From Aureococcus anophagefferens (taxonomy: Eukaryota; Sar; Pelagophyceae; Pelagomonadales; Pelagomonadaceae): a DNA stretch of 64,000 bases. The stretch covers positions 1,273,168 to 1,337,167 of the forward strand of contig NW_008705568.1 in the NCBI RefSeq assembly GCF_000186865.1, given 5' to 3'. The translations under genes were made by a program, and so were the position numbers. This document shows, piece after piece, positions 43,804 through 55,700 of the stretch (its first letter is position 1; every line of letters starts with the position of its first letter). The notes under the pieces were generated by a model that made no database searches, had not been told where the DNA came from, and worked only from the letters and a program-made list of their open reading frames with translations.

Positions 43804-46800
43804 TCAGCCGAGCCACGCGAGGCTCGACCGCTTGAAGTGCGCGCTCGACTTCGTCCGCAGGAGGTCGCGCTCCGTCTCGAGGCGCCGGAGCTTCGCCTGC
43901 GTGCCGCCGCCGGCCCAGCCCCGCAGGCAGGCGCACGCGTTGACGAGCGCGACGCCGAGCGCGCCGGCCAAGACCATGGCGCCCAGGACGAGCGCCGTCC
44001 CCGTGGACCCGCGGCCGCCCCCCTCGGTAATCGCGAAGGGCAACGCCGAGACCGCGGGCCCGAAGACGAGGGGCGCGAAGGCGAAGATCTCCTCGAGGAT
44101 CGCGCCTTGTAGGTCTTCCTGCATGGCCAAAAACACGCCCAGCAGCGAGATGAGCACCTTCTTCGCGCGCGACACGTCCGCGAGCTGCTCGTCGATGCGC
44201 CTGTGTGGAAATCAAATCTTCAACCCGACTTCAATGTGCTCGTAATCGAAGAATTTGGACCAGACTCTTTCGCTTTGCTTCGAGAACTCGACGAGAGCGA
44301 TCGATTCGTCCAAAAATCAGCCGAATCGACTTCGATTTGGCCGAGCTAGAGAATTTCAAAAGTTTGGTCGGGACGTCCCACACCAGTGTTTGATTTCCAC
44401 ACAGCGATGCGCTGGTCGTCGACGACGTCCTCGATCGCGCCGTCGGCCACATCCGCGTTGCCGCCGGCGAGCGTGTTGATCTGGCGGCCGATGGGCGTGT
44501 GGCGCAGGTCCGGCCGCCGCAGGAGCACGTAGAACGTCGCCGAGCCCGGCAGCGTCGCCTCGTAGGGGAACGCGGCGCTTTTCAGCGGGTCCATGTGCGT
44601 CGACACGTGGTTTTTGACCGTCGCGGGAATCAGCACGAAGAAGATGGCGATGACGCCCGGCTTGATGATGAGGAAGTAGAGCGCCAGGGAGAAGCCGCAG
44701 TCGAAGAGCCAGAGCTTCGACTCCCGGCGGCCGAGGCCGCTGCCCATGGCCACGAGGAAGTACGCGAAGTACGCGTTGATGAGGATCGCCAGCGCCCAGG
44801 CGAGCGCGTAGGCCCTCGGCGTCGGCGGCTCCTCCGGCGCCTCGAGCTCGCCGCCGAAGCGCTCCTGGCACGTCCGGATGATGCGCCGCTCGGATCGCGC
44901 GAACTGCTCGCGGCGCACGAAGTCCGCGAGCTTGTCTTCCACGTCCCGGGGCGACCCGCCGCCGGCCTCGACGTCCGCGAGCTCGCGCTCCCAGCGCTCC
45001 GCGCGCCGGAGCTGGTGCTCGGCCTTGGCCGCGATGGACAACAACCACTGGCGCTCGTCGAGCTCGTAGTGCCAATAACCCAACATCTTCCGCTCCAGAT
45101 GGTCGCAGAACGACGCCGCGTGCGTCGCCCGCGGGCAGCCCTTCTTCCGGAGCACGGCGCCGTGGCGCCGGAGCTGGGCCCGCCGCGCCTCGATGGCCCG
45201 CAAAACGAGCGGCGCGAGTTGCTTCGCAAAGTGGTGGCACTCGAGCGCCGCGGGCGCGTGGCACGCCTCCAGCGGCGCGTCGCCGAGCGCCTTGCTCGAG
45301 CCCAGCGTGCGGAGCCCCCGCGCCGGCGCCTCCGACGCGGCCCGCGCCAGGAGGTGCGTCACGGTGCGCGCGGCGCCCGCCTGTGTGGAATTCAACCACT
45401 GGTTTCGGGGGGTCCCCACCAAACTTCAGAATTCTCTAGCTCGGTCAAATCGAAGTCGATTCGGCTGATTTTTGGACGAATCGATTGCTCTCGTCGAGTT
45501 CTCGAAGCACAGCCGAAGAGATTGCGTCAAAAATGTCGCATACGCTCACATTGAAGTCGGGTTGAAGATTTGAATTCCACACAGGCGCCCGCGAGCTGCT
45601 CGCCGACGCCGTGGCGGTCCGCGGCGCGCGCGGGCGCCGCGCCGGCCTCCTGCTCCAACTTGGCCAGGAGCGCGCACCGCCAGTCCGCCGACGGCGCCGA
45701 CGCTTCGAGCTCGAGGTCGTCGTCGTCGTCGTCGTCGAAGGCGCCCCGGAAGGCCGCGCGCTCGCTGTGGGACGGTCGTGCTTCCTCGGGCTCCATCGGC
45801 GCCTCGGGCGCGACGCTCAGCCGCTCCCGCGCGACCGAGAGCACGCCGTCGAGCCGCTCCCGCGCCTCGGACAGCGAATCGATGGTCGCGTGCCACTCGG
45901 GGGCCCGCGCGGGTTCCAGCTCGCGCGCGAGGCCCGCCTCCGTCGTCTCGAGCTGGTCGATGGCCGCGGCGAGCTTCTTCGCGGACGCGTCGGACGGCGG
46001 CGGCGCCGACGGCACGGGCGCCGCGCCCGGCGACGGCGGGCGGTCGCGGTTCCCGGCGACGAGCCGCGCCTCGGAGTCGCCGAGGCGCGCGATGGCGCTC
46101 GTCAGCGCCGCCCGCCGCGACTCGAGGGGCCCGCGGGGGTCCTCGTCGTCGACGGCGTGCCCCTCGTCGTCGTCGGAATCCGCGAACCGCGGCCCGGGCG
46201 CGACGAAGTGGTGGATCGTCGACTCGACGTCGTTGAAGTCGATGACGACGCGCCGCGGCTCGACGTCGGCGCCGGGCGGATGGTCGAAGATCTCGTCGTC
46301 GACGTCGCCGGACGTCCGGGGGTCGTGGTCCGCCCGGGGGTCGTGGTCCGCGGCCGGGGGCGCGCCGACGCGCCCGTCGTCGCGGTCCGGCGCCGGGGGC
46401 GCGCCGAAGCCCTCGTCGTCCCGGAGCTCCGCGCGGAGCCGCTTCGAGATGCCCTTGCGCAGGTCCCTGTTCTCCATGACGACGCTGCCCCGCCCGCGGA
46501 CGTGGCGCCGCGGCAGGCGGTCCGACGCGTCGCCGACGGAGTCCTTGCGGCCGAGCCGGAGCGACTGGCACCATCCGAACTCCGGCGCGGGCGCGAGGAG
46601 GTAGTTCTCCACCAAATGTTCGAAGAGCTTGACGGCCGGCAACAGGCAGAGCAGGATGAGGCAGAGCAGGAGGTAGTGCGAGCTCTTCGTCGTCGAGTCG
46701 TCGGGCACGGGCGCGGAGACGCACTCCTGCGAGCAGAGCTTCCAGTCGCACGCGCGCGCGGCCTCGAAGCGCGCGCCGGCGACGTAGGGGAAGCGGGCCT

Positions 46801-49800
46801 CGTAGTGGACGTGGAGCTCCCCGCGGAGCCAGTGCTTCGGGTCGCCGCAGTCGCGCGCGGTCCGCTGGCCCGCGCACCGGTCGTCGAAGTCCGGGTATTC
46901 GAGCGAGTTCTGGAGCGCCATGGCGTACATGAACATGAGGCACTCGAAGCCGCAGAGCAAGGCCCGCGCCGCGCGGCTCACGGTCCTCGAGTAGACGCCC
47001 CAGAAGTTGAGGAACGGGTGGCCCGTCCGCAGGCCCCGCGAGATGCGTCTCCGCCAGTCGCCGACGACGCCCTCGTAGACGTCTGACGCGTCGTAGGACG
47101 CCGACGCCGCCTGCGCCGCCGCCGCGCGCGCCGCGAGCGCCAGGGAGCTGCCGAAGTTGCGCCGCTTCAGCCGCCGCTTCCGGTCGCGCGCGTCGAGGCG
47201 TCTGCCGACGGCGCACATCGCGGCGACGAGGCCGACGAGCGCCGCGAGCGCGTAGAGCATGTAGGCCGCGCGGCGCGGGTCCGGCAACACCGCGAGGTCG
47301 CCCGCGTAGGACGCGACGAGCGACGTCGGCGTGAGCTCCGTGGAGCAGTCCTCGGGCGCGCCCGTCGCGACGTCGCAGTCGCACCGGGCCAGGCCCGTGA
47401 GCGCGTCGACGCTGAAGACGCACTTGGGCGCCTCCCAGATCGTGAAGCCCGTCGAGTAGATGGCGCAGGCCTTGACGCCCCGGGGGCACGCGACCTCGTA
47501 CGTGCCCGGGAGGCCGTTGCAGTATTTCGTGACGACGTCGCCGGAGGGGCAGGCGTAGGACACGTTGCCGACGAAGCCGCAGAGGCAGGTCACGTTCGCG
47601 AAGTCGCTCTTGTTGAAGGGCGACGCCACGGCGCCGCCCGCGGGGTCGCCGATGACGAGGGACGCGGAGACGTTGCGCGAGTTTCCCGCGGACGCGTTCG
47701 CGCGCGCGAGGCGCCGCCGCCGCGCGGCCGCGTCGCCGGCGTCCTCGACGGCGTAGACGCCGAGGCGCACGACGGCGCCCGCGAGGCGCGCGTCGGACCG
47801 GTAGTCGTCGGCGACCTCGGCGACCTGGACGTCGTAGTTTCCGGACCCGCCGAGCGCGTCGGGCAGGTCCACGGACGAGTTCGAGCCGGGCGGCCGCAGC
47901 GCGCGCGCGGCGCCCGTGGCGTTGGCCGCGAGGCGCTGCGACGACGTCTTGAGCATTTTGGACGACGTCGTCGCGGCGAACTCTCCCGGCACGGCGGCCA
48001 CGAGCTGGGCCTCGAGGAGCGCGTCGACGGTTGCCGCGAGCGCGTCGGACGCGTTCGAGTTGTTCCCCGGGGCCGAGAAGAGGTCGGACTCGAGCAGCGA
48101 GCTCAGCGTCCGGGCGACGGACGCCGCGGCGTTGGCCGTGACGCCGACGGCCGTCGACGACGCCGCGAGCGCGAGCGCGGTGTCCAGGGCCGTCGTCGCC
48201 GCGGCGCCGTTGTTCAAGGTCGCGAGCGCCGCGGCCGGGCCCTGGAGCGCGAGGGCCGCCTGCTCGACGAGGGAGCTGTCCGCGTCGAGGGACGCGGACA
48301 CGGCGGCGACCGACGCGACGAGGTCGCCGACGACTTTCGAGTCGTCGGCCGCGGCTTTCGAGGTCGCGACGACGACCTGGCACACGGTCTCCGACTCGCC
48401 GAGCGCGAAGGCCGTGGACAACCGCAGGTCCGTCGCGTTCGCGAGCGCCGCGCCCGCGAGCGTCGTCTCCGCGACGCGGACGCTCAGGCTCGCGCGCGCG
48501 TCGCCGCCGACGGCGTCGTAGGCGACCGCGGCGACGGTGACGTTGGGCCGCCCCGCGGGGAGGACGACGTCGCCGACGTCCGGCTGGAGCGTCGCCACGC
48601 GGAGCGTCGACTCGTCGCCGTCGTCCTCGAGGCTCGTGAACGCGTAGGTCAGGGGCAGGTCCTCCGACACCCAGCCGGACGTCCTGAACGAGAACAACGT
48701 CTCCAAGGCGACGCCGGCCGCGGGCGACGCGGAGATGCGGCCCGCCGCCGGCGGCGCGACGGCGACGAAGCGCACGCTCGCCGCGCCCCGGGCGTCCTTG
48801 TGTTGCAGGGAGGCGGTGAGCGTGAGCTCGTAGGCCGCGCCCGCGACGAGCGACCCCGGCGAGAGCACGAGGTCGTGAGCGTAGGCGACCGCGTTAAAGG
48901 CGATGGTCGTCGCCGTGTTCGCCCAGGCCTCGAGGGGCAACGCGTCCTCGAGGGCGCCGCCCGTGAGGCGCCACGTGCTGTTGAGCCCGAGCGCCGGGTC
49001 CGCGGCCGCGCCGAGGCTACTCGGCGCGACGGCCCCGTAGAGGACGACCTTGGCCGCGCTCGGGACGCGGCTCGGCACCTCGGAGGCGTCGATGGCGGCG
49101 AAGGGCGGATCGTCGTCGACGAGCTCGAGGGCAACGGACGCCGTCGACGACCGGCCGTCGGCGGCCGTGACGTTCACGGCGAACGTCGCCCGCCCGACTT
49201 GGGACAGGCCCGCGAGCCCCAGGGCCTCCGACGTCTCCGCCGCGAGCGCGTCGCCGGCGGGGCAGGCGGGGCCCTCGCAGGCCCAGGCGAAGCGCAGGCC
49301 AGCGGCCTCGCCGCTGACGCCCTCGACGTCCGCGTCGTACGAGGCCGAAGCGTCGACGAAGACGACCCCCGACAGCGGCACGACGCGGTCGCCGCCGAGG
49401 ATGAGCGCGACGACGTCGCCGCGGCCCACGTCGACGGCGACGGCCGCCGTGACGTTGAGCCCCAGGGACACGTCCGTGACGACGACGGCGAGCGTGTACG
49501 CCGCGGCCGCTTGTAGCGCGTAGGCGCCGAGCTTGAAGGCGCGCGGGTCCCGCGACGTCGACGCGAGGTCCAGGGCGCCGCCCGCGGCGTCGTAGGCCGT
49601 CCAGACGTAGGCGACGTCGCGGTCCGCGGCCGCGCGGCCGTCGCAGGACGTCGCGATCGCGTCGACGTTGACGGCGAGCGGCGTCGCGCGGTTCGCGAGC
49701 GACCGCGCGACGCCGCCGACGACGACGACGTTCGGCGGCGTGTCGCTCCGCAGGGCGACGGTGAAGGGCGCGGACGTCGCGGCCCCGCCCAAAAAGTTCT

Positions 49801-52524
49801 CGAGGCCGAGCGTCGCCTCGAGCGACGTCACGCCCACGCTCGCGAGCGCGACGAGCTCCGCGGACGTCGCGGCGAGGGCGTCGCCGCCGCGCGCGGCCAT
49901 GGCGTCGAGCGCGCTCAAAGCGAGCGACGCGTTCGAGCCGTTGCCCGGGACCCAGTAACTCGCGTTCGGCGCCGCCGCGACGGCCCAGGAGTACGTCATG
50001 GGCCGGCCGCCGCCGCCCGACGACTGCGAGCTCTCGAGGGTCAGGCCCTCGCAGGCCGACGCCGTCGTCGGCCCGGAGACGACGGCCGCGGGCACGAGGG
50101 GCGGGTCCGGCGCCTCCGCGGGCACCGCGGACGCGTTCGCGTAGTCGTAGCAGTCGCAGCGCGCGCCCGCGGCGCAGTAGAGCCTGGGCGGGAACAAAAA
50201 TAGTCGACACGGCGAGAGAAACGATGCGTCCAAAAATCAGCCGAAACGACGGCGATGCGACCGAGCGCGAGAGGTTTTGCTGGACCAGTCCAAGCTCGCT
50301 GGTTGTTTCCGGCACAGAGTAGAGCTTGACGACGCCCGCCCTGAGCGACACGGGCTCGCCGGGCACGAGGCCCCAGGCCGCCGACACGTCGCTCCGGAGC
50401 GTCGCCGCGTCGCTCCAGAAGCACGTCGCGGCGCCCGCGTCCGCGAAGGTGAGCACGGCGCCGCAGCCGAATTCGACGCCGGCCTCGTAGCCGAACTGGT
50501 CCGTGGGCGCGTCGAACTCGACGAGCATCTCCGCGCCCGTCGACGTGAACGTCGCGCCGGCGAGCATGGGCGAGTCGGGCAGGAGGCCCTGGTCCCGGAG
50601 CACGTAGCAGGGCACGGGCGTCGGCGCGGCCGACGGCGCCGACGTCGTCGGGAGGAGCGTCGGCGGCGCGGACGGCCGCGCGGTGGGGTCGCCGAGGCGC
50701 ACCGTGGGGCGCGGCGTCGCGGATGTGGGCCGCGGCGTCGGCCCGGGCGACGGGCGGCGCGTGGGCGGCGCGGACGGCGCGGGCGCGGGGACGCCCGTCG
50801 GCCGCGGCCGCGGCGCGGCCGACGGCGCGGCTGAGGGCGCGGGTATAGGAGCAGCCGTAGGGCTCGGGCTCGGAGCCGCGCTCGGCGGCGGGACGATGAC
50901 GAGCGAATCCTCGTCGATCGTCACGTTGGCGAAGGACGCGCTGTGGTTCAGCAGGTGCGCCGCCCAGGAGCCGTCCTCGAGCGAGAGCCGCAGCGAGGGC
51001 GCGAGCTCGACGAAGTAGCGCTCCGAGTCGATGGTGAAGCTGATGTAGGTCGACTCGCCCTCGTCGAGCCTCCGCCGCGCGGCGGACGTCACGCCCGTGA
51101 CGGACACGGAGCTCGCGCCGTCGTCGAGCGCGGCCTCCGTCGCGCTCTCGAAGGCCTCCGCTTCCTCGTCGCCGAAGTCGTCCGGCGAGAAGCCGCTAAG
51201 CGTCAGGGACGACGCGTAGGACTTGACGGCGAACGACGGCGCGGCCGACGGCGGGGGGGACGGCGGCGGCGACGGGTGGCTCACGACGGCGCCGCCCTCG
51301 AGGCAGAAGGTGTAGGCCCCGTCTCCCCCGGGGACCGTCTCGACGTCGCCGACCGTGAAGCTCACGTCCGCCGCCGGCCCCTCGTCGCCAAAGTCGAAGG
51401 TCGCCGTGTAGCACCCGTCGGCGGCGCAGACGTAGGTCGCGAGCGCCGAGCCGGGCTCGAGGGAGATCGACTCGTCCGAGCCGTCGACCGAGACCGAGAC
51501 GGTCGCCGACGCCCAGGCCTCGGCGGACGGCGCGCGCTTGAGCAGCAGCACGGACTCGCCCGACGCGCAGTCCGGCGTGGGGTAGGACGTGGGCGCCAGG
51601 GAGGGCGTCGGAGACGGCGCCGAGGTCGTCGGCGAGAGCGACGGGAGCGCGCTCGGCGCGCCGGACGGCGACGGGCTCGGCGCGTTCGACGGCGCGGGGC
51701 TCGGCGCGGCCGTCGGCGCGGCGCTCGGAGTCGTCGTCGGTAGCGCCGACGGAATATTCGACGGACTCGGGCTGGGATCCAGCGTGGGCGACGACGACGG
51801 ACTCGGACTCGGCGCGGACGACGGAGCCGCGGTCGGCACGGCCGACGCCGTCGGCGCGGACGTCGGCGCGCTCACGACGGACCCGTCCTCGTCGATGCAG
51901 AAGTCGTAGTAAGTGGTGCGGCCCTTGCCCAGCTTGAAGACGTCGCTGCCGGTGCCGTCGAGGAACCAGATGCGCTGCGTCAGACCGCTCGTGTCCTTGG
52001 GCTTCTTCGAGTGGAAGACGTAGGTGAAGCACGCGGCGGACACGCACGCGTAGCGGGTCGGCGGGTACTGGCACTGGCCGTCGTCGTCGCGCTCGCACGA
52101 GAAGAGGAGCCTCTCGTTCGTGAAGTTGCGGCTCGGCGTGCTCACGAACGTCGCGAACGTCACGTACTCCGACCAGAGCTTGTTGTTCTCGTAGGTGACG
52201 CGCACCGGGAAGCGCGCCTGGCTGTTGCCGTCCGGGTCGCAGGAGATGAACGAGGGTACGGGGGTCGGCTGGATGGAGGGGAGCGGCGTGGGAAGCCCGG
52301 TCGGAGATGCCGACGGAAGCGCCGACGGGCTCGGCGTGGGAGCGTGTGTCGGGACCGACGCGGGAATAGGCGTCGGTTCCGCCGAGGGCGTCCGAGTGGG
52401 CGCGCCGCTCGGAAGCGACGATGGAGCCTACCAAGCATGACGGTGACTCATTGTTTCCCCACCCAAAATCTCTCGAAAATCGTCACGGCCACAGGACGCT
52501 GGATGGAGCAGGGGTGGGTTGCAT
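43804..52524 (-). CDS. giant PSAPS-rich REJ-like polytopic membrane protein
   Basis: Exons complement(join(43804..44200,44413..45380,45593..50183,50326..52427)) keep one frame for 2,685 residues; a 27-nt first exon 52498..52524 is tentative. N-terminal Pro/Ser/Ala/Thr linkers (SAPTSAPTASAVPTAAPSS type) alternate with three Cys-containing extracellular modules, one beginning FISCDPDGNSQARF. A REJ-like region follows (SACEGLTLESSQSSGGG, PMTYSWAVAAAPNASYWV, repeated Ala/Val/Asp-rich beta modules), then a Cys-rich GPS-like stretch (CLCGFVGNVSYACPSG). At least seven hydrophobic spans follow, with a large cytosolic loop after the third. REJ modules occur in polycystin-1 and sperm receptors. No C-terminal channel signature is seen. 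Three introners interrupt it. Confidence 0.75.
44201..44404 (+). mobile_element. introner element 7, CTGTG subfamily, antisense to host gene
   Basis: 204 bp, ends CTGTGTGGAA / TTCCACACAG, flanked by CGATGCGC at 44193-44200 and 44405-44412 (exact; GCGCATCG in gene sense). The intron 44412 down to 44201 is GC-AG and phase 2; it joins VVDDQ to RIDEQLADVS. The core is antisense to the gene. Confidence 0.93.
45381..45584 (-). mobile_element. introner element 8, CTGTG subfamily
   Basis: 204 bp, ends CTGTGTGGAA / TTCCACACAG, flanked by GCGCCCGC at 45373-45380 and 45585-45592 (exact; GCGGGCGC in gene sense). The intron 45592 down to 45381 is GC-AG and phase 0; it joins GVGEQL to AGAARTV. The core is in sense direction, opposite to element 7 in the same gene 1 kb away. 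Confidence 0.93.
50184..50317 (+). mobile_element. introner element 9, short copy with hybrid ends
   Basis: 134 bp, flanked by AGTAGAGC at 50176-50183 and 50318-50325 (exact; GCTCTACT in gene sense). One end is CTGGGCGGGAAC (CTGGG type) and the other, read inward, CTGTGCCGGAAAC (between the two types). The intron 50325 down to 50184 is GC-AG and phase 2; it joins VVKL to YCAAGARC. It lacks about 60 bp of one half of the body but keeps the core GTCCAAAAATCAGCCGAA. Confidence 0.88.
52428..52497 (-). other. 70-bp ordinary intron in the giant gene
   Basis: On the minus strand it begins GTCCTGTGG after CCATCCAGC and ends TGCTTGGTAG before GCTCCATCG, phase 0, joining two PSAPS-type segments (TPAPSS-APSSLPSG). 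Without it the frame is closed by the TAG that forms the acceptor. A similar ending (TTCGGTAG) closes the 47-bp intron of the paralogous gene. Confidence 0.6.
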
Positions 52525-52550
52525 CGTGGGAAGACCCGACGGAGCGCCTA

Positions 52551-52660
52551 CGGTTTCGAGGGTCGTGATTGCGCGCGCTTTCGGCGGGAGAGAGGGCGCG
52601 TGACATTACATTATAACAAGGAGAAAGAAAAGGAATCCCGAGGGAGCCGCGTCCGCCGCC
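52551..52660 (-). repeat. 5' block shared by the two surface genes, copy A
   Basis: About 110 bp that matches 60799-60909 at roughly 80 percent: GGCGGACGCGGCTCCCTCG, a T/C-rich stretch, AATGTAATG, CACGCG, CCCGCCG, then ACCCTCGA and CGTAGGCGC on the minus strand. It covers the probable promoter and first codons. Here the ATG used in copy B is ATC. Confidence 0.75.
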
Positions 52661-52750
52661 GCCGTCGCACATCGACGCGTCGCCACGCCGCGCCGCCGTC
52701 CGCCACATCAAGCGGTAGCGCCCGCCGCCGCGTCACCGTCGCTTCTTCGA

Positions 52751-55700
52751 CTACGACTCCTCCTCCTCCTCCTCCTCCTCCGCCTCCTCCCGCTTCTGCT
52801 TTCGGCGCCTGTATTTAGCCTCGCCTCTGTGTTTCTTGTTGGCCTGTTTCCGGGAAGGCATGTCTCCTTGCACCGTCTGCCCAAGAAGTCGGGATAATTC
52901 CGCGGGGTCGCGCTCCTCGCGACCGCGCTTCGGCTTGGCCGCATGGGTGGCCTTCTTCGCTTCTTTCTCCGCTTCCTTCTCCGCCTTCTTCTTCGCGACC
53001 TCGGCCTGCGCGTCCGCGAGCACCTTCGGCCGCGGCTTGCCTTTGTAGTGCTTCACAGAACTGAGGATCTTGATGACCTCCACGTTCGTCTCCGACTTCC
53101 AGCGGATCATCTCGTTCATGGCCGCTTCGGTGCCGCCATCGTCGAATGCTTTCTTCAGGTCCAGCGCGGGTTTGGGTGTAGTCGCGTAGTAAGCCCCAGA
53201 CGTCACGGTGCTGTACGTCGCGTCCTTCTTGAAGAAATACGAAGGCGGCGGGAAATACTCGAATTCAAGATGTTCCGGTCTGGCCTCTCCAGGCCTCTTG
53301 CTCCTGTGCTGATACTTCAAAGCAACCGCGACCGTCCAGCCGTCCAGACCAAACGTCTCGCGTCCCTCGTAAGTGGGCTCGTACTTGTGGCCGCCGTTCA
53401 CCTCCTGGATGCGCGTCCCGCCCTTCTTCCCGAGCACGTAGCGGTACCCCGCCCGACAGATGCCCGCCTTGAAGCGAGCCTCGGGCGTGTCCGCGACGTC
53501 GTCGAGGGGCACTTCGTCGTCTTCGTTGAGGTCGCGGCTGGACTCTTGGACGATCTTGAGGATCCGCGACCGAGCCGCCGCCGGGTCGGCGTCGGCGGGG
53601 ATGTAGTAGTCCTGGGCGTCCTTCATGAAGGCCTCCAGCCCCGATTCCTCGTGGATCCGCGACGGCTTCGCCTTCTCGAGCCCGGGCACGTCGAGGCCCC
53701 CTTCGATGGACGCCACTATGACGTCGAGCATGTTCGTGTTGACGACCGGTTCCTTCGTCGCTAGATTCTCTTGCGAGCGCCGCTTCTTCTGTCCGGGGAA
53801 GTGGCGGTGGCGCCAGAGCACCTGCCGCGGGAGCAGAAAGTGGCCTCGGATCTCGTCGCCTTCCCGAATCGTGCAGAGGAAGAGGTGAAACGAGTCCTTG
53901 TCGTAGCCGGCTTGATGCATCGCGAATATATACCGGTTCCGGGTCTTCGTCTCCGTCCCCTTGGCCTGCAACTTGAGCTTGATGTGGTGGCCGTCGATGA
54001 CGATGAGGAGGTACGCGTCCACCAGTTGGAAAGGCACCGACGAGAGCCGCAGCTCGCCGTCGTCGCCGAGGAACGTCGCCAACGACGCGAGCTCCTTGTA
54101 CTCCATGGTGCTGAAGAGCTGGTCGTAGGTCTTCTTCTTCTTCTTCGAGGTCTTGAAGATGCCCTCGAGCTTGGCGACGGCCTCGTCCATCGTCGCGCAG
54201 CCGTGCGCCTCCCAGAGCTCGGCGCCGTCCGGGTGCCGTGGATCGAGGTAGACCTGGTACGCTCGGGAGACGTCGGAGTGGTCGTCCTTCTTGTGCCGTC
54301 GCTGGCACGCTGGAAGATCAACACGTCGGCCCTCCTTCACGAGATCCGCCAGGACCTTCCCGTCTCGCACGATGAGGAAGCGCCCCGTGGCGTAGTCGTA
54401 CTTCACGAAGACGGCGTCCTTGTACTTCAGGAGCAGGGCCTTGCTCGTCTGCGTAAACGAAGCGTCATGCTTGACACCACGCGACGTCTTCGCTTGGCCG
54501 CCGAGGACGCGGCCGTCCCAGAGCAGGTTTGGCACCCAGCCCTCCAGGATCGCCTTGGCCGCGTCCTTCGCGTCGACGATGACGAAGTCGTAGACGGGGT
54601 CGCCGTCCGGCGCCCGCGCGATTCGAACAGACGATTTCCGTCGCTCGAGCTCGCCCGCCAGCGTCGCGATCAGCGCGGCTTCAACGGCTGCCGATTTGCG
54701 CCCTCGGAAGCCCGGCGCACTCGTCATCTTCTCGATGCCCGCGTGCCGGTCGACGAAGCTCTTCATCTTCTTCTCGTCGTAGCCCTTCAAGTACTTGAAG
54801 ATGAGATTCCAGTTTTGCCTGCGCGTACGTCGACGGTCATTGCCCACCGTGAAATCGACGTCGGCCCGGTCCTCTCGCGCGTCGAACCCCCTCTGCGACG
54901 TCGACCCGGTCTCTGCTCGAAGCCCCGAAGCCCCGGCGCCCCGAACCCACCGGAGGCCTCGCAGTCGAGCGTGCTCTGGGAACGCGGCTCGATCGAAGTC
55001 CCGGCCGTCGCGACACAAAGGCCTCGAGGCTCGCGGCTCTCGCAGCTCGCGGACGACGTCGCCACGTCGGTCCGGGCCGCGAGTTCGCCGTAGGACCGGG
55101 CGTCGAAGGCGACGTCGCCGTACCACCAGGAGTCGTAGTTGCAACGCGGCTCTCTCGATCGAAGCTCCGGGACGTCGCGACACTCAAAGTCCCCGAAATT
55201 CGAGACGCCGCTGTCGCACGCTTGCTTCTTAACGGAGCGCTGGTGGCACTTCATCGAGAGATCCTTGTTCGCGGCCATCTCCTCGTCGTTCACGAGCATC
55301 CACGTGATCATCTTCTGCGTACGGTCGATGACGTTTCCTAAACTGTCCACGCGGATGTCGTTGTTCGTCACGCTGGGGTTCCACTTCCAGACGAACTGCT
55401 TCCCTACGAGCGTCGCCACGAGGCAGTCGGCGTCGTGGACGTACTGCGGTTCCCTTTTGAACTCCGGCTGGTACGTGACGTCGATATCGAACGACGCGCC
55501 GTCGACCTTCATCGTCAAGCACCGTAAGCGCGGCGACTCGCCGCGCTTGCCGTACTTGTAGCTCGGGTCGTCGAGCTTCGCGCGCTTCAGCAGATCCCTC
55601 ACATTCTTCTCGAGCGGGTCGAGGCGTGTGGTGCCCATGTACATGTCGAAGTCCGAGTCGTACTCGCGCTTCGGGTTCGCCATCCAGCAAGCTGACCCGC

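Noticed and set aside
41177..44215. 1,012-codon minus-strand open frame over the glucanase
   Set aside because: Antisense shadow of the GH81 gene with no recognisable domain; produced by lack of stops in very GC-rich DNA.
43804..52524. Calling the giant gene a polycystin
   Set aside because: REJ-like and GPS-like parts are suggestive, but no PLAT domain or polycystin channel motif was recognised, so only a descriptive name is given.
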